From positions 169,994 to 233,993 of the forward strand of contig JAMAHW010000019.1 in NCBI GenBank assembly GCA_023627715.1: a DNA stretch of 64,000 bases, in the 5' to 3' direction. Origin of the DNA: Periconia sp. R9002. Lineage: Eukaryota > Ascomycota > Dothideomycetes > Pleosporales > Periconiaceae. Every line of letters starts with the position of its first letter. The first letter of the stretch is position 1. Shown here one piece after another: positions 33,753 to 45,563 of this stretch. The notes under the pieces are model-generated. The model had not been told where the DNA came from, searched no databases, and was given only the letters and a program-made list of their open reading frames with translations. The position numbers and the translations under genes are program-made.

Positions 33753-35670
33753 TCATCTGGCTTCAACGCGAATAACAGCCTCGTTACCTTCTATCCATGT
33801 TCCCACCCCCCTAGTCCCAGGGATGATCTCAACTTCTCTGCTGACCTTAGCAAATGGTGGACTTTCATCATTTTCATCGCTCAACTCCGTCTCAGACGCC
33901 TCCCCATCACCGAGAATATCTTCCCTTGCAGCCGGCATCCATTCGCCAGTTTCCCACACCATTTTGCATGCCCTAGGTTTGATTTGGAAATGTCTGACTA
34001 TGATGCCTAACAGTGTATATGCCGTGGCGCTTTTTGGAATTTCAATCTTTACCCTCCTTCCACCTGATTCGTACAATTCCAGCTGTATGAGTCTTGCCGC
34101 CAATGAATTGGGGTTGATCTGACTATTCGACCTTTGAATGGCTGGCTCGCCATACTCCTCGCATAGCTCCTTCCACCTCGGGTGAGTTTTCAAGATCTTC
34201 TCCTCGTCTGCATCCGGTGCAAACGACACTTCCTTGGCAATGAGCGAAAGATAGTACGACTCCGCATCTAGCCTTTCCTTGGGGAGCACGTTACTGAAAT
34301 TCAGTGTCCTGAGATTTGCGAGTCGAGCAAGGACCAGCACGTAACCGTCTTCAGCGGTCATTACCTTTCCGTCCGGAGCTTGCAGCGAGGTGAAGAGGGG
34401 ATTGTGCGAAATGCGCAGGGAGTTGAGTGCTGGGAAAGTATGTTGAAGGGCATCGATAAAGGACCAATCTGCGATCTGGTTGTAGGAAAGGTCGACCTCG
34501 GTGAGGGATGGGGAGAAAACGGGGATGGATTCGGAGGAACCAGTCGATCCGATTGCAGAAATATCGTTAAATTTCAATACTAGCCGACGAAGATTCAAGA
34601 GACGTGTGAGTGGCTCTAAGGAAGCGAGGTTGGTGAACAGGTTATCTTCAAGACTTAGGTCGAATATCGTAGGGTTAGGAGTGTGCATGAAGGGCAGGCT
34701 AGCATAGAGGTTTGAGGAGGCAACAAATGTAGTGAGGTTTGGGAAAAGGTGTGTGATTCGGGTAATGTCTTCCCATGGTAACAATGTATCTTCAAGCTTG
34801 AGATACTTGATGTGAGCGAAGGCAGCCTTCGCTAGGGTGGTTTCAGTCACAGTGAGGGAGGTATCACGGAAACGGGTACCACTAAAAAAAAGATAATTAG
34901 AGTTGGTTTTGCCACAGCCTACAACAATTTCAGGGTTGTACTTACTCCACTCTAAGACTCTTCAAATTCTTCAACTGCTCGCAGATGGAGGCTATTTCTG
35001 TCCACTCTTCGAACAAATTCCTGCTCAGATCAAGCTCTACGACCTTTGGAGAAACATCTTTGATGTCTGAAAGATTGATCGGCCATGAATCGGCGCCACT
35101 TCTATGCCTCGCGATTGGCCGTTCCATACAAAATCCGTCGAGTATAACAATCTTGAGCTCACTCAAAGCAGCAAGTTGTTTGCGAATCTTGTCAAAGCCT
35201 ACTTCCTCTACCTCTTTACCGCTGATTCGGATGCTTTGCTTTGGTTTAGTCAATGGTTCTGCCCTAAGTCTGGCATTGTCGCCGGGCTGAGTGGTGAACA
35301 CAATCTTCACATCTGGATCTTCGAAGTCTTCTGACGCGTATTTTGCTTTGAGCGCATCCACGAAAGAGCGTGGAGTATCGGATTTGCGGTTTGGTCGGAT
35401 GAATGAACCGGCAGTAGTATTCTCTCTGAGACCTGATACAAATAAGTGAGTTTTTCAAAACTATGGATCATTTTGAATTGAGAGGCGTATGAGTTTACAG
35501 TGAAAATATCTGATGCCTCCGTGTTCACCGGAATGTTTTCCTCGTGCTGGGTCATCCCACTCTACCCCCAGCCACTCGCCTTTTGTCCCTTTCACGTCGC
35601 CAATGTATCTGACTGTGCAAAGCTGCCCGTCAAATGACAGCCTTTTTCCCACATAATATTCAGTTGACAT
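33753..35670 (-). CDS. TBCE: Tubulin-specific chaperone E (cofactor E, Pac2)
   Basis: Exons, minus order, 35670-35499, 35432-34946 and 34881-33753 give 595 aa. Donors are GTAAAC and GTAAGT. Order of domains: N-terminal CAP-Gly (GTKGEWLGVEWDDPARGKHSGEHGG, about residues 29-53, ending RYF), leucine-rich repeats with VVELDLSRN, LRRLVLKFNDIS, TEVDLSYNQIADWSF and LNSLRISHNPLF, and a C-terminal ubiquitin-like domain (about 480-595). The protein binds alpha-tubulin and promotes folding and dissociation of tubulin heterodimers. The start chosen is MSTEYYVGKRL; a second ATG four codons upstream (35682) is in frame. It is divergent from SF3A2. Confidence 0.9.
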
Positions 35671-36116
35671 CTGGGCACGCACTAAATTTGATATTCACAA
35701 TGACGTAGATTCTTTCGTAGCGCTGCACAATTTTCTGGAAGAGAAGCCTCGAAGTATTCAGAATGAAAGGCTTCGTTTTTTTTAATTGAGGGTGGAAATG
35801 GAAGTTATGGCTACAGAATAGTCTATCTACCTGGGGCAAGTGCGTTGCCTTGAGTCACGTGAGGTATTATATAATCCGACGCGGTGAACCATTCTTGAAC
35901 CCGACCCATGGTTTCAACGAAAACCTTCCACAACCCACCAGCAATACATTATCAACAGCAGCTTCGATTCGCGCGTGGCGATCCCGCGTGTTTGAACCCA
36001 AAACTTCATCTTCACTCAACTTCGACAACCTCTGCCATCTCCTACCCCCGAACTTCGCCACATAAACTGCCCTACAATTTGTGTCATTATACAAATCAAG
36101 AGCCCTGCTTTGATAG
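35671..36116. other. Divergent promoter, TBCE / SF3A2
   Basis: 446 bp shared upstream region with a TCACGTGA palindrome at 35855-35862 and an A/T-rich patch near 35780. No gene supported. Confidence 0.6.
35855..35862. promoter_or_regulatory. TCACGTGA palindrome in divergent promoter
   Basis: Exact 8-bp palindrome containing the CACGTG bHLH core, 255 bp upstream of the SF3A2 start and 185 bp from the TBCE start. Possible factor-binding site, by sequence only. Confidence 0.4.
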
Positions 36117-36874
36117 ATGGATTACCAGGTAACAGAACCTCCATGATCCCACGTAGAGCAACCGACTAACTTTTCAAGAACCGCGCAGGTTCTAAATTCG
36201 GCGGAGGAGGCGTCGCCTCACAGTCCGCGACCAATGCTGATCGTCGCGAACGGCTCCGCAAGCTTGCGCTCGAAACGATCGACCTTGACAAGGACCCATA
36301 CTTCTTCAAAAACCACGTCGGAAGTTTTGAGTGTCGTCTTTGCCTCACGGTACATCAGAACGACGGCTCATATCTCGCGCACACACAAGGGAGGAAGCAT
36401 CAGACCAATCTTGGCCGACGTGCAGCCAAAGAACAGAGGGAGGGTAAGAAGGACGATGCTAGTCAGCAGGGGCTGTTGGCGGGAGTGCAGGTGAAGAAGA
36501 ATGTCATCAGGATTGGCCGACCGGGCTATCGAATCACGAAAGTCCGCGACCCAACGACACGTCAAAATGGAATACTGTTCCAGTTTCAATTCCCCGATAT
36601 CGCGCCTGATACTGTTCCTCGCATACGATTCATGAGTGCGTTCGAGCAAAAAGTAGAGGAGCCTGACCCAAATTATCAGTATCTGATTGTGGCTGGAGAT
36701 CCATATGAAACCGTTGCAGTCAAGTTGCAAGCTCGCGAGATAGACAGGCGAGAAGGGAAATTCTGGACCTGGTTTGACGATGACAACAAGGAGTTTTGGT
36801 GTCAGATTCTCTTCAAGACAGAACGCGATGAACGCTTTAGTGCCGTTCCTGGATTGGCTCCTGGCCTCAAATGA
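36117..36874 (+). CDS. PRP11: Splicing factor 3a subunit 2 (SF3A2/PRP11)
   Basis: Exons 36117-36128 and 36179-36874 give 235 aa. Exon 1 holds only four codons (MDYQ); the intron has GTAACA donor, CTAAC branch site and AAG acceptor. The protein begins MDYQNRAGSKFGGGGVAS, the nearly invariant SF3A2 opening, which confirms the tiny exon. A U1-type C2H2 zinc finger lies at C56, C59, H72 and H78 (CRLC...HTQGRKH). The rest matches the family: RIGRPGYRITKVRDP, GILFQFQFPDI, RFMSAFEQKVE, QYLIVAGDPYETVAVK and FWTWFDDD. It lacks the proline-rich tail of the animal protein, as in other fungi. Role: U2 snRNP component needed for prespliceosome assembly. Confidence 0.95.
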
Positions 36875-39800
36875 AGGAGTTGTTTGAGGGATCAATCATG
36901 ACGAACTATTAGCGATGGACCCATCTCTTTCACGATACAAAGAAAACCTGGGATCGAACTCGCAAAGAAATGCCAATGGAGGGTCCGGGGACAGTAGGAT
37001 TGCCTGAGGTATATTTGCTTGGTGGAAAAGATGCCCCGCGTTGCCACCTGAGTTTTCCCAACGAGGTATCAGTAATATGCATTCTAAAGCCCACAGGGAG
37101 CATTGAAGGTCTGATCAAATGGTCAGAGTATCGCCATATCTACCAAATAGTACGTAGTATCTAGTAATAAAACTGACGTACGTTGACAAAGTCAAGATTT
37201 TCCAGGATTACGTCAAAGTTTGGTGCCTTCGCTAGATTGTATCAAAGAAGCCAAGATTCATGTCCAATCCTCGGGTTGTAGTTGCATTAGAAGCTTCTTG
37301 GGTGACACCGGTGATCTATGCAGCTTGCCGGCCGGAAGATCCTGGACAGAAGAGGCGATGGTACGGTCGAGACAAACTGATATTCCCGTTGAGCCTGGCC
37401 TCTAGCATGAGGCAAGACTTCTGCAACGCCCTTACCGCCGGGATTTATATTTGACTGGTCTTTGGACGTCAATCTCGGCGAAGAACGAGCCCCTCATAGC
37501 CATACTGGGTTACGTTTTAACTTGTAGCAACCACACACCTTGTGTATCTCTCCTTCACATGTACAGAGAAATGTGAAGGCAAAGCTCATGGACAGGCAAG
37601 CCAATCGCGTACATCGAACTACCATGCGAATCATCTGACGCCTCCGGAAGGAAGATGGATCAACCCCCTTGGACGCCGATTGCACAGATTATATATCCCC
37701 TGTGCACATGATGCTCGAAGACGTATCATTGCGGCTTTTGATTTGTTGCAAATTCTCCGACTAGTTATTGAATTCTTCAACTCCGCCACACTTCCTCTAG
37801 ACGGATGCTACCTATTACTTGTTCCCCACTATTGCCGCCCTCCAACCTCAAGCGTATCCGTCTCGCATGGGGGGTGTGGGGCCTTTCCATGATGCATGGC
37901 TTCCTTCGTACTGCGAAGCATCTGTGTTTGTGTTTCTGCTCATATCATGCAAGTCAGCGTCGTGCTTATTGCCCGCGAAGCCCGGCATATCATTCACTGC
38001 TCTTCTAGAACTCATAACTGACACACCCAATGCTTTCCTCGTAGTCTATCATTGTCGATATGGCATCTGATAGATACAAGTGGAGTTTGGTTTGAAAGTG
38101 GCAGTGCTGCCATGGAAATACGATGTCAGCTATTCATTCCAGGTCTTCATTTTGAAGCTGTTGCCTGCTATCATACTACTTCAGCTCTATGTCTAGGCTG
38201 GAGAGCAGTCCGCCTGCTACGCTGGACGTGTCATCACTCATCAACGCACAAGGACGAGTGTCTTTGTTTGAAACGGGAGGTCCAACACCCTTCCTGTTGC
38301 ATGCTTGATTTGTTCGAAGAGTCCCAGCAGTGCGTCTCATCATGGTCGGCAGTCCCCCTAGGCCAGCGGCTCTGTAAGCACTGATAGTGCCATCAGATGA
38401 TTGTTTTTACCCTTGATAGACTGGTTATCAAACGACGGCTCTTCATGACAAGGTTACTGCCCCCGCCCGTGGCATCTGTCTACAACTATCGAGTACTCTG
38501 GCTGCACCAAAAGTGGATACCGAAGCAATTTGTAGATATTATTGGCAGATGGAATCATGGCCGGGCAGGGCAAACTCCTTCTATGACGCTGTCGCAGCCG
38601 CCATTGAGGTTTTCTTACTCGGGGCTTGCTGAACCCCTCGTATCTTTTGCGAGTCGGATGGGTATATGCTACCTTCATCTCAAGCACGCCATGTAGAGAA
38701 ACTTCCAAGGGATATTACCTTGAAGTTCATATGCCGATCGCGAGAATCCGCCGTGTCGAGATTCTGAGCATGATTCACGAAACTTGCATGACCTTATCCG
38801 GGAAGAGGATACCTACGCTAGCAGAGGTCAGTCTAGCGCAGCTTGCTAGGATAGATATCACGAGGTCATTCCAGTTCATGTCGTGGATGCCTACCGGGGA
38901 ATCGGTCGCTTGGTCTCTCGGGCTTTTACCATTCTGCCGATTGCCTGCGATCTTTCCAGACGAGATATGCCCACGCATAGGCAGATGTAGCCTCAAGGGG
39001 GTATTGGTGCAGCTTGTTTCATTTTCATTTTCATTTTTTTTTTATCTTTTGCCGCCGTAGACTCTATGTGGTCCAGTACATACAAAGGTAGCAGAGCACG
39101 TTCTCGTCAACTTTAGCTAGGCTTGGCAAAAGAGAAGGTCTGTCCAAGAGCATGATGCTTCGGCGCTGTGAGTGGACCCCCGGCTGGACAGTGGGACCCT
39201 GCAGAGGGCTCAGATGACAGAGGCAACTGAGACATGATACATGTAGGATCAAATCTGGCGAACGCGTTTGCGGACGCGCGAGTAGCCGGCGCGAATCAAT
39301 TTGGCATCCAATGAACCTTATGCTCTAATGGGGTGGGTCTCGGATTCTGATGATGAAGAATGTCAAGGCTAATATATTGGAGACGAAACGATGGAGTCTG
39401 CACAGCGGCGGCATAAAGCTTGGGGCGCAGGCATGGTTTCATTGATTGGAAGAGCATGCATTGGTTTCCGGCTTGGGCAGATGGTTCCCAGTCGGACCAT
39501 GGTGTCAAAGCAGCCATTTGGCAGGCGAAGCAAAGCTGGAGAGAGAGAGAAGAGAGGCAGAGCATGGCGTTTCATGCGGCCCCGGCTCGGGCGGTGGCGC
39601 AAGTGCGGACGCCGGAAGCGATGCGAGATACAGGACAGGCGAAGATCGCGGGCACACGGACCAGGTGCATATCCTGTCCACACCTCTCGCTCGCTGCGTC
39701 TTCAATACTGAGTGTTGCGGCGGGGTGCGGGACCATCACAAATTCATTCCTGCGTTTCTGCACGGCGCAGTGCTCACAAACATGCCGACCCATGGCGCAA

Positions 39801-40901
39801 ACAAACAGAACCGACACAGACGGTTACCTACACTATGTACGGAGCAAGGCAGAAAAGAACTAGACCCCGTAGAGCAGATTCACAGACAAGTCGGACATTG
39901 GCCGCGACACACTACCAGAGCCTTGTCCGTCGGCCGAGGGAGCGTCATGGACGGCGACCAGAGAAAGGAGTCTACCTACGTACAGAGTACAAAGGCATAT
40001 ATAAAAGATAATCAAAATAGAAAGGCGCTGCTGGTGGTCTGCAAGACGAACGAGGCCAAAAACCACGTTGGTGGCTTGAAAGGACAGATGGCATGGATGG
40101 GTGGGTGTCGAGAGAGGGTGATCGCCGCGGGAATCGAACGGACGGACACAGTAGGTAAGCATGTACAGAATTGTGCGCTGGGGCTTGACCGGATTGGGAA
40201 GCAGGCAACGGGAGGCATCATATCATATCATATCATAGACGCACCGACGGTCGGCTTGGATCTTTGTCGTTGCAAACCAAACCCATCCCATGCCTCTCTC
40301 AGAACAACCTTCTCGATCCGGCAGCGACGGCAAGCATGTGCGGTAGGTAGGTAGAGGTAGGTAGAATCCATACGTCTGGCGCAGAGCTGGGCTCAGCGAG
40401 GAGTCAGACGATAGGTAGCTGTGGGCGTGGGTGGACGACGTGGATGCATGACCACGGCCGCTTATGCACCACGCCCTGGCCTGGCTCGATTCAAACTTGT
40501 CGTTAGCGGGCCCTCGCCCTTTTGCGATTCGGAAGACGCCTCCGCCCGGCCAGCTGCTTCGGGCCCACCTTGTCTGTCATTCCCTCTTTCATCCACTCAT
40601 TCGTCCCTCCCTGGCCCCGTCTTCTGGCAACACGAGAAAGAAAGAGAGCGAGCGAGAGCGAGAGCAAGCGTCCTGGACTCCGTGGGTGAGTGCGCGAGTG
40701 AGTGAATGAATGAATGAATGAATGCATTTCGCGCGCCAGGGGCGAACGGGTGAACCCACACATGCGGGGACATTGCTTGGGCGCAGTGCAGACGAACAGG
40801 CAGGAAGATGAGGATGAACGGTAGCCCACGGTGAATATGTATCATTTCACCGGGCAGAAACACATGGACAAGGTTCGGGAAGCACGAGCAGCAGCAATAG
40901 C

Positions 40902-40922
40902 GGGAGAGGGAGAGGGAGAGGG
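40902..40922 (+). other. G-quadruplex motif (GGG-AGA)x3-GGG
   Basis: Four GGG runs separated by three AGA loops, a canonical G3N3 quadruplex sequence, on the plus strand, upstream of RSC7. Confidence 0.6.
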
Positions 40923-41438
40923 TTACGTATGCAGCATACAAAAAGCTAATTCTCCCAAGCACCGTCACGGCACCGTGTATTTGCACATGGGTTTTTGACG
41001 AGTCGACGATGGATTGGGGGCTACCCCAATGGCGCACGTACAGCCAAGTAATGGCATCCGGGCGCGATACGATGGCTACGGGGGTGGGTGGCCTCGACGG
41101 AACGATTTCCAAGGGCCATGAATTGCTACCTGGGGCTTGTATCATGTACAATGTTTACGGCCGCAATATGTACTAGATGGATTGATACAATCTCTCGCCG
41201 TCTCATCATGCCCATCACGCTGCACTGCACTGCAGTGCAAGCAAGCAAGCAAGCAGAGCACGGCGAGCAGACATTAGCGAGGCCGCTGCCGTTGACCGCT
41301 GTGCATTTGCGAACCGTACAGCGCCCAGGACAAGTGCTGGTACCATGCAGTGCGAGGGTGGCTCCGAGAGCGAGCAGATAAAACCCGTACACGGCGGACC
41401 GAGGAGAAGGGGACAGACCAGGGCAAGGGCGAGAGCCA

Positions 41439-41459
41439 GGGCGAGGGCGAGGGCGAGGG
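41439..41459 (+). other. G-quadruplex motif (GGG-CGA)x3-GGG
   Basis: Four GGG runs separated by CGA loops on the plus strand, 540 bp from the similar motif at 40902. Followed by further GGTAG/GGTAGA purine-rich sequence. Confidence 0.6.
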
Positions 41460-43199
41460 TATGTAGAGGGTAGGGTAGATACTGGGTAGGTAGAGGAGGG
41501 TGGCTGTTTCTCCACGCGTTCGCAAGCCCGCACTTGCCGTCTCGTCGTGACTCGCCTGGATTCAAAAAGTTCCCCATTTGTAATGGATGCATTTCCTTCC
41601 AATGTCCATTCGCCCGTGTTGGGTTGCCTTTTCTCTACATACAGTACGTGGTTGTTCGTTTGACAGATATCTTGATGACGCTACGCTAGATTCAAACCAC
41701 CTTGTCATTTCTCTAGCTAATGAGTCGTAATGTACATACGTACCTAGGTAGTTAACTACCTTTGTACGTTGGCTTGGCTTAAGTATTGTAGATACATAGT
41801 ACCTAGTACTAGTGATGCACATGGGCATGGGCAGGCGGGTAGAGAGACCGCAGACGAATTGCTCCAACTACTGATGCAAGCCAGGCTCGTTCCAAGTATT
41901 CCTGCAGCCGCTCAAACCCCAGTAATAGCTAGGCCGCTCTATGGACGATCCCCAAGAGGCATTGTAATCGATTGCAGCTAGTCGTTCCGCCCGGCTTTGG
42001 GTATTATTACTGTCACGTCGGCATCCTTAGTTTGCATGTTTGCTGCCCTTATCGCCGCCGCTCCCTCTCACGTGGCTGCCTTACCTTAGCCAGGACCCTA
42101 CCTAGCTTCCCTTACCTTGCCTGACCCTACCCGGCCTCCCATCGCATCCTACACATCCTATCCTATCCTACACACATAACCTACATCCATACATAACGTA
42201 CATAGGCGTACATGCCTTGCACCATACCACATTCTACGGCTTACCCACCTACCGTGCCCTACCCGCCGCATCCACACCTACCTAGGTAAGTAGCCAAACC
42301 ACCTGAACCTTGCACCGACCGACCTCACCTAGACACATACATACCTGTACTTGGTAGTATCCATATCATTACCCCGTTGGTCCTGGAGAGACGCCCAAGG
42401 AACCACGAGAACAACATCCATCAGCAGCACACAATCCAGTCGAAGACGAGAGAGAAAACAAGAGTCGATAGCCGCAGCAGGAGCATGCCGCCGTGCTGAT
42501 TGCTGCTAGCCCTAGCCCTAGCCTCGACTCGGTCTCTGCGTTGTGTCTCTTTTGGGCCTCGCTGTGCAGTCAACTGCAGCGCAGTGCCACTGCCACCCAC
42601 CGCCACTCACCTATCAACTAACGTCAAAACTACCCACCTCGCCTCTCTTCAATCAACCACCACTCGCCTCGCCTCGCCTGCGACGCCAGACGCGCAACCA
42701 ACCCCCCATCCAGCCCATCCCTCAGCACCAGCCAAACAAACCACCTCCTTCACTACTCACCTCATCACCGCAGTCCGCCGTCGTCTCCTATTATTAATTT
42801 TGCTCTGGCGCCTCGCCACCCGCGGCCGTCAGCATCCCCAAAAGTCCATTTTTGTCGTCTGGTTGCCGGTCGGCGGCGGCCCATCAGTCATCAGCCTGGC
42901 AGTCCGTCGAGCTAGGGCCGGTTCAAGATAGGATTACGCTTGGCTTGCTCGCCCGGGCCGCGTTTCTGCAGCTAAGTGTCGCTCGCCATCAGTGGGCCCT
43001 CTCCAACCACACCTCTTTTGCATGCCCGCTCGTCGCGCCCCGCGACTACACCAGCCCTGCCCTGTGCTGCCCTGCGCTGCCAGCCTGCCTGCCATCCTCA
43101 AAACACGCCGCCTCCCATTATTGGCCCCATCGTGACCCAAAGTCCTGCTGGTGCTAGTTGTGCCCGCGAGCCAGGCCTCGCCTTCTGCGAACGCTTGGA

Positions 43200-45563
43200 A
43201 TGTACTCGATGCACTCCGTCCAAGCTCTGTCCAACGGCGGCAGCATTGGAAACGGCATCATGGATCCCTCGGCCACCATCAATCCAGCTGCTCTGGACTC
43301 TGCAGGTACGTTGCCCTCCCACGATCCTCTCGATAGGATGCATCAACTGCGCGCATTCCATCATCTCATGCCCTCCGCTCTGCATTCATCGTGACACCGC
43401 CTCGTCGCCACCCGTCGCGGCAGCCAAAACCGTCTGCCGTGCTCATTCAACTTGTTACATCCGCTGCATTGCGTCCTGCTCTGGAACCAACCCAACTAAC
43501 AGCCAAACGTACAGGCGCGCTCGTCAACCCGTCACAGTCCATTGCACAACAACCAACCCGCGGTGTCAAACGCAGTCGGTCGCCAGAACACAGTTATGGC
43601 GACGCGCAACCGGGTGAAAACGGCGACCTAGGTACGTTCCTCTCCGCCCGGTCCTCCTCCCCTTCCCAACTCCTTCCGCAACGCGCTTCCGTCCCCATCA
43701 ACTAACACAACTTGTACAGATGACGGCAAACCGCGCAAACGCGGTCGTCCACCTAGGGGTCCCAAGGTTTCGTTTGCCCAAAGTCCGACCCACGGTTCCC
43801 AACCTCCCCAAACCCCAACGCAGGCTGCCCCTGCACCACCTGTCCAGACCCCGCAGCTGCAAAACATGCGCCTGCCCCAATCCTCACCCGCAAAGGCTTC
43901 TCCGGCGAAGACAACAACCGGCAAACCCGCCGTGATCAAGGCCCTTCCCACCGTAAGAGATCACACGACGGATCAACTAAACCCCGAAGGCGACGAATAT
44001 CTCCCACGCGAAAAGGACGACGCCGGAGAGAAGAAAGTGACTCTGACCGGGCATCCACTCGACGGACGTGAATACAAATGCAGGACGTTTTTCGTGCCGA
44101 ACAGAGGGGACAAACTGTTCATGCTCGCGACCGAGTGTGCTCGTGTCTTGGGCTATCGCGACTCGTACCTTCTTTTCAACAAGAACAGATCCCTCTACAA
44201 GATCATTGCTACCCAAGCAGAGAAGGACGACCTGATACACCAAGAAATATTGCCGTACTCCTACCGTTCTCGACAGATTGCAATTGTTACCGCGCGATCC
44301 ATGTTTCGGCAGTTTGGCAGCAGACTTATCCAGAATGGAAGGCGTGTGCGCGACGACTATTGGGAGAGCAAGGCCAGGAAGCAGGGCTTTACTGAAGAAG
44401 ATGCCGCGGGTGAAAAGAGACCTGGGGCCGCGAGAGCGAGAGAAGCTGCCGCAGCCGAGGCGAATCATGGAGGGCATCTCGCCTTTGCACACACAGGAGC
44501 GTTCACCGGAAAACTCGATCAGGACTATCTGGGCTCTACCGTAAATCCCCTGCAGCCGTTTGGGGGTTTGACCCCCGCGCCTGGGACCATGCCAGCAGCG
44601 AACACCGAACCTTATGAGCAACGGACGACCGCGGACCTACAACCTCGAGATTATAGTGGCGTGCAACGACCCCGTCACGAGATGTCCGGCGTGCCCTACC
44701 AGGACCTGACTAGACCTACACCTTCAGGCGAGATCCTCAATCAAGCGGCACAGACTGTAGAATACAACAAACAGCTTGAGGCGCAGAGAAAGCACCGTAA
44801 ACAGTACCTGGACGAATACTGGTCTAGGCCCCATGAACCCCCAGCACCAACTGATCGTCCAGCGTCAGGTGACACCAACAATGCTGCCCAAGTTTCGCAA
44901 GCCACACAGTCTCCCCGAATTGCATCAGCGAATGCCCCCATGGGTGCGAATCAGTATGGCATGCCCGCGCAGACTCCTCAAAGGCCTAGCCAAGCGACCA
45001 CCGGTCAATCATACAGATCGCAGGGACACGCACCCAGTGCTATGGCTCAGTCGCCCATGACACAACAGCATACACCCATGCGGCCTGACCAGATGCATCG
45101 TCGACCACCTAGTATGGGTTTGCCGCAGAACATGACGCCCTCGGCGATAAATCAGGGCGGAATGCTCCCCAGTGTTGGTCAGAACCAGAGCGGTCACGGT
45201 TATGCTCCTCAGCATATGTGGCAGCAAGGTCCACCTCAGCCGTCGCCGCTTTCACAGCAGCACAATATACAGCAATATGCTCGCGCGCCTCAACAGTCGC
45301 CACATCCCCAGCAGTCGCCCATGCATGCTTCTCCGCAGCTTCATCACGCTCAAAGCAGCTCTTCTATGCACGGCACACCTGTCCAACAATACCAGACAAT
45401 GGGTGCAATGGGCGATGCCAATTACCAGGGTATGGGTCAGAATCCCTACCAGCCAAGCCCAAGCCCTCATCAGTTTATGCATCAGAGCACCGCTACCCAG
45501 CAACCCGGTATGCCTGGTTGGGCGTCCAACCAAACGCCTCAACCAGGATGGCAGTCATATTGA
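43200..45563 (+). CDS. RSC7: Chromatin remodelling complex subunit Rsc7/Swp82 (Npl6 type)
   Basis: Exons 43200-43305, 43515-43631 and 43720-45563 give 688 aa; both introns have GTACGT donors and CAG acceptors. An AT-hook lies at residues about 80-88 (RKRGRPPRG), for minor-groove DNA binding. The RSC7/Swp82 domain covers about 190-330: LTGHPLDGREYKCRTF, RGDKLFMLATECARVLGYRD, QEILPYSYRSRQIAIVTARS and NGRRVRDDYWESKARKQGFTEED. The C-terminal 300 residues are Gln/Pro/Met/His-rich low complexity, as in many fungal chromatin factors. Expected role: subunit of RSC or SWI/SNF ATP-dependent nucleosome remodelling in the nucleus. ATG 43200 gives MYSMHSVQALSNGG. Confidence 0.9.

Larger units (their letters stand above)
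36875..43199. other. 6.3-kb gene-poor region upstream of RSC7
   Basis: No frame with convincing domain content. At 37260-39060 several medium frames on the plus strand read like eroded coding sequence but I cannot name a family. From about 39400 to 43200 frames are dense on both strands, a GC-rich composition effect. It includes microsatellite-like runs, for example (TCATA)n near 40217, (TGAA)n near 40700 and (GCAA)n near 41235. Two G-quadruplex motifs occur (40902 and 41439), with a pyrimidine-rich CCTAC/TACCT stretch at 42090-42330. The right end is presumably RSC7 promoter and a long leader. Confidence 0.5.

Noticed and set aside
36940..36965. tRNA-like B box (GGATCGAAC) on the minus strand
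   Set aside because: Flanking arms do not pair and no acceptor stem or A box is present.
37260..39060. HET-domain (heterokaryon incompatibility) relic
   Set aside because: Some residues recall HET C-terminal patterns but no diagnostic motif is present; kept only as an unidentified possible relic.
40120..40150. B-box-like GAATCGAAC
   Set aside because: The T stem does not pair; no cloverleaf can be drawn.
39296..40354. Overlapping frames of 100-300 aa on both strands
   Set aside because: Mutually overlapping in a low-complexity region, with no recognisable domain and poor coding character.
43866..45563. APSES/StuA-type transcription factor for the 43200 gene
   Set aside because: The DNA-binding-like block is the RSC7/Swp82 domain (LTGHPLDGREYKCRTF, LPYSYRSRQIAIVTARS), not an APSES domain.
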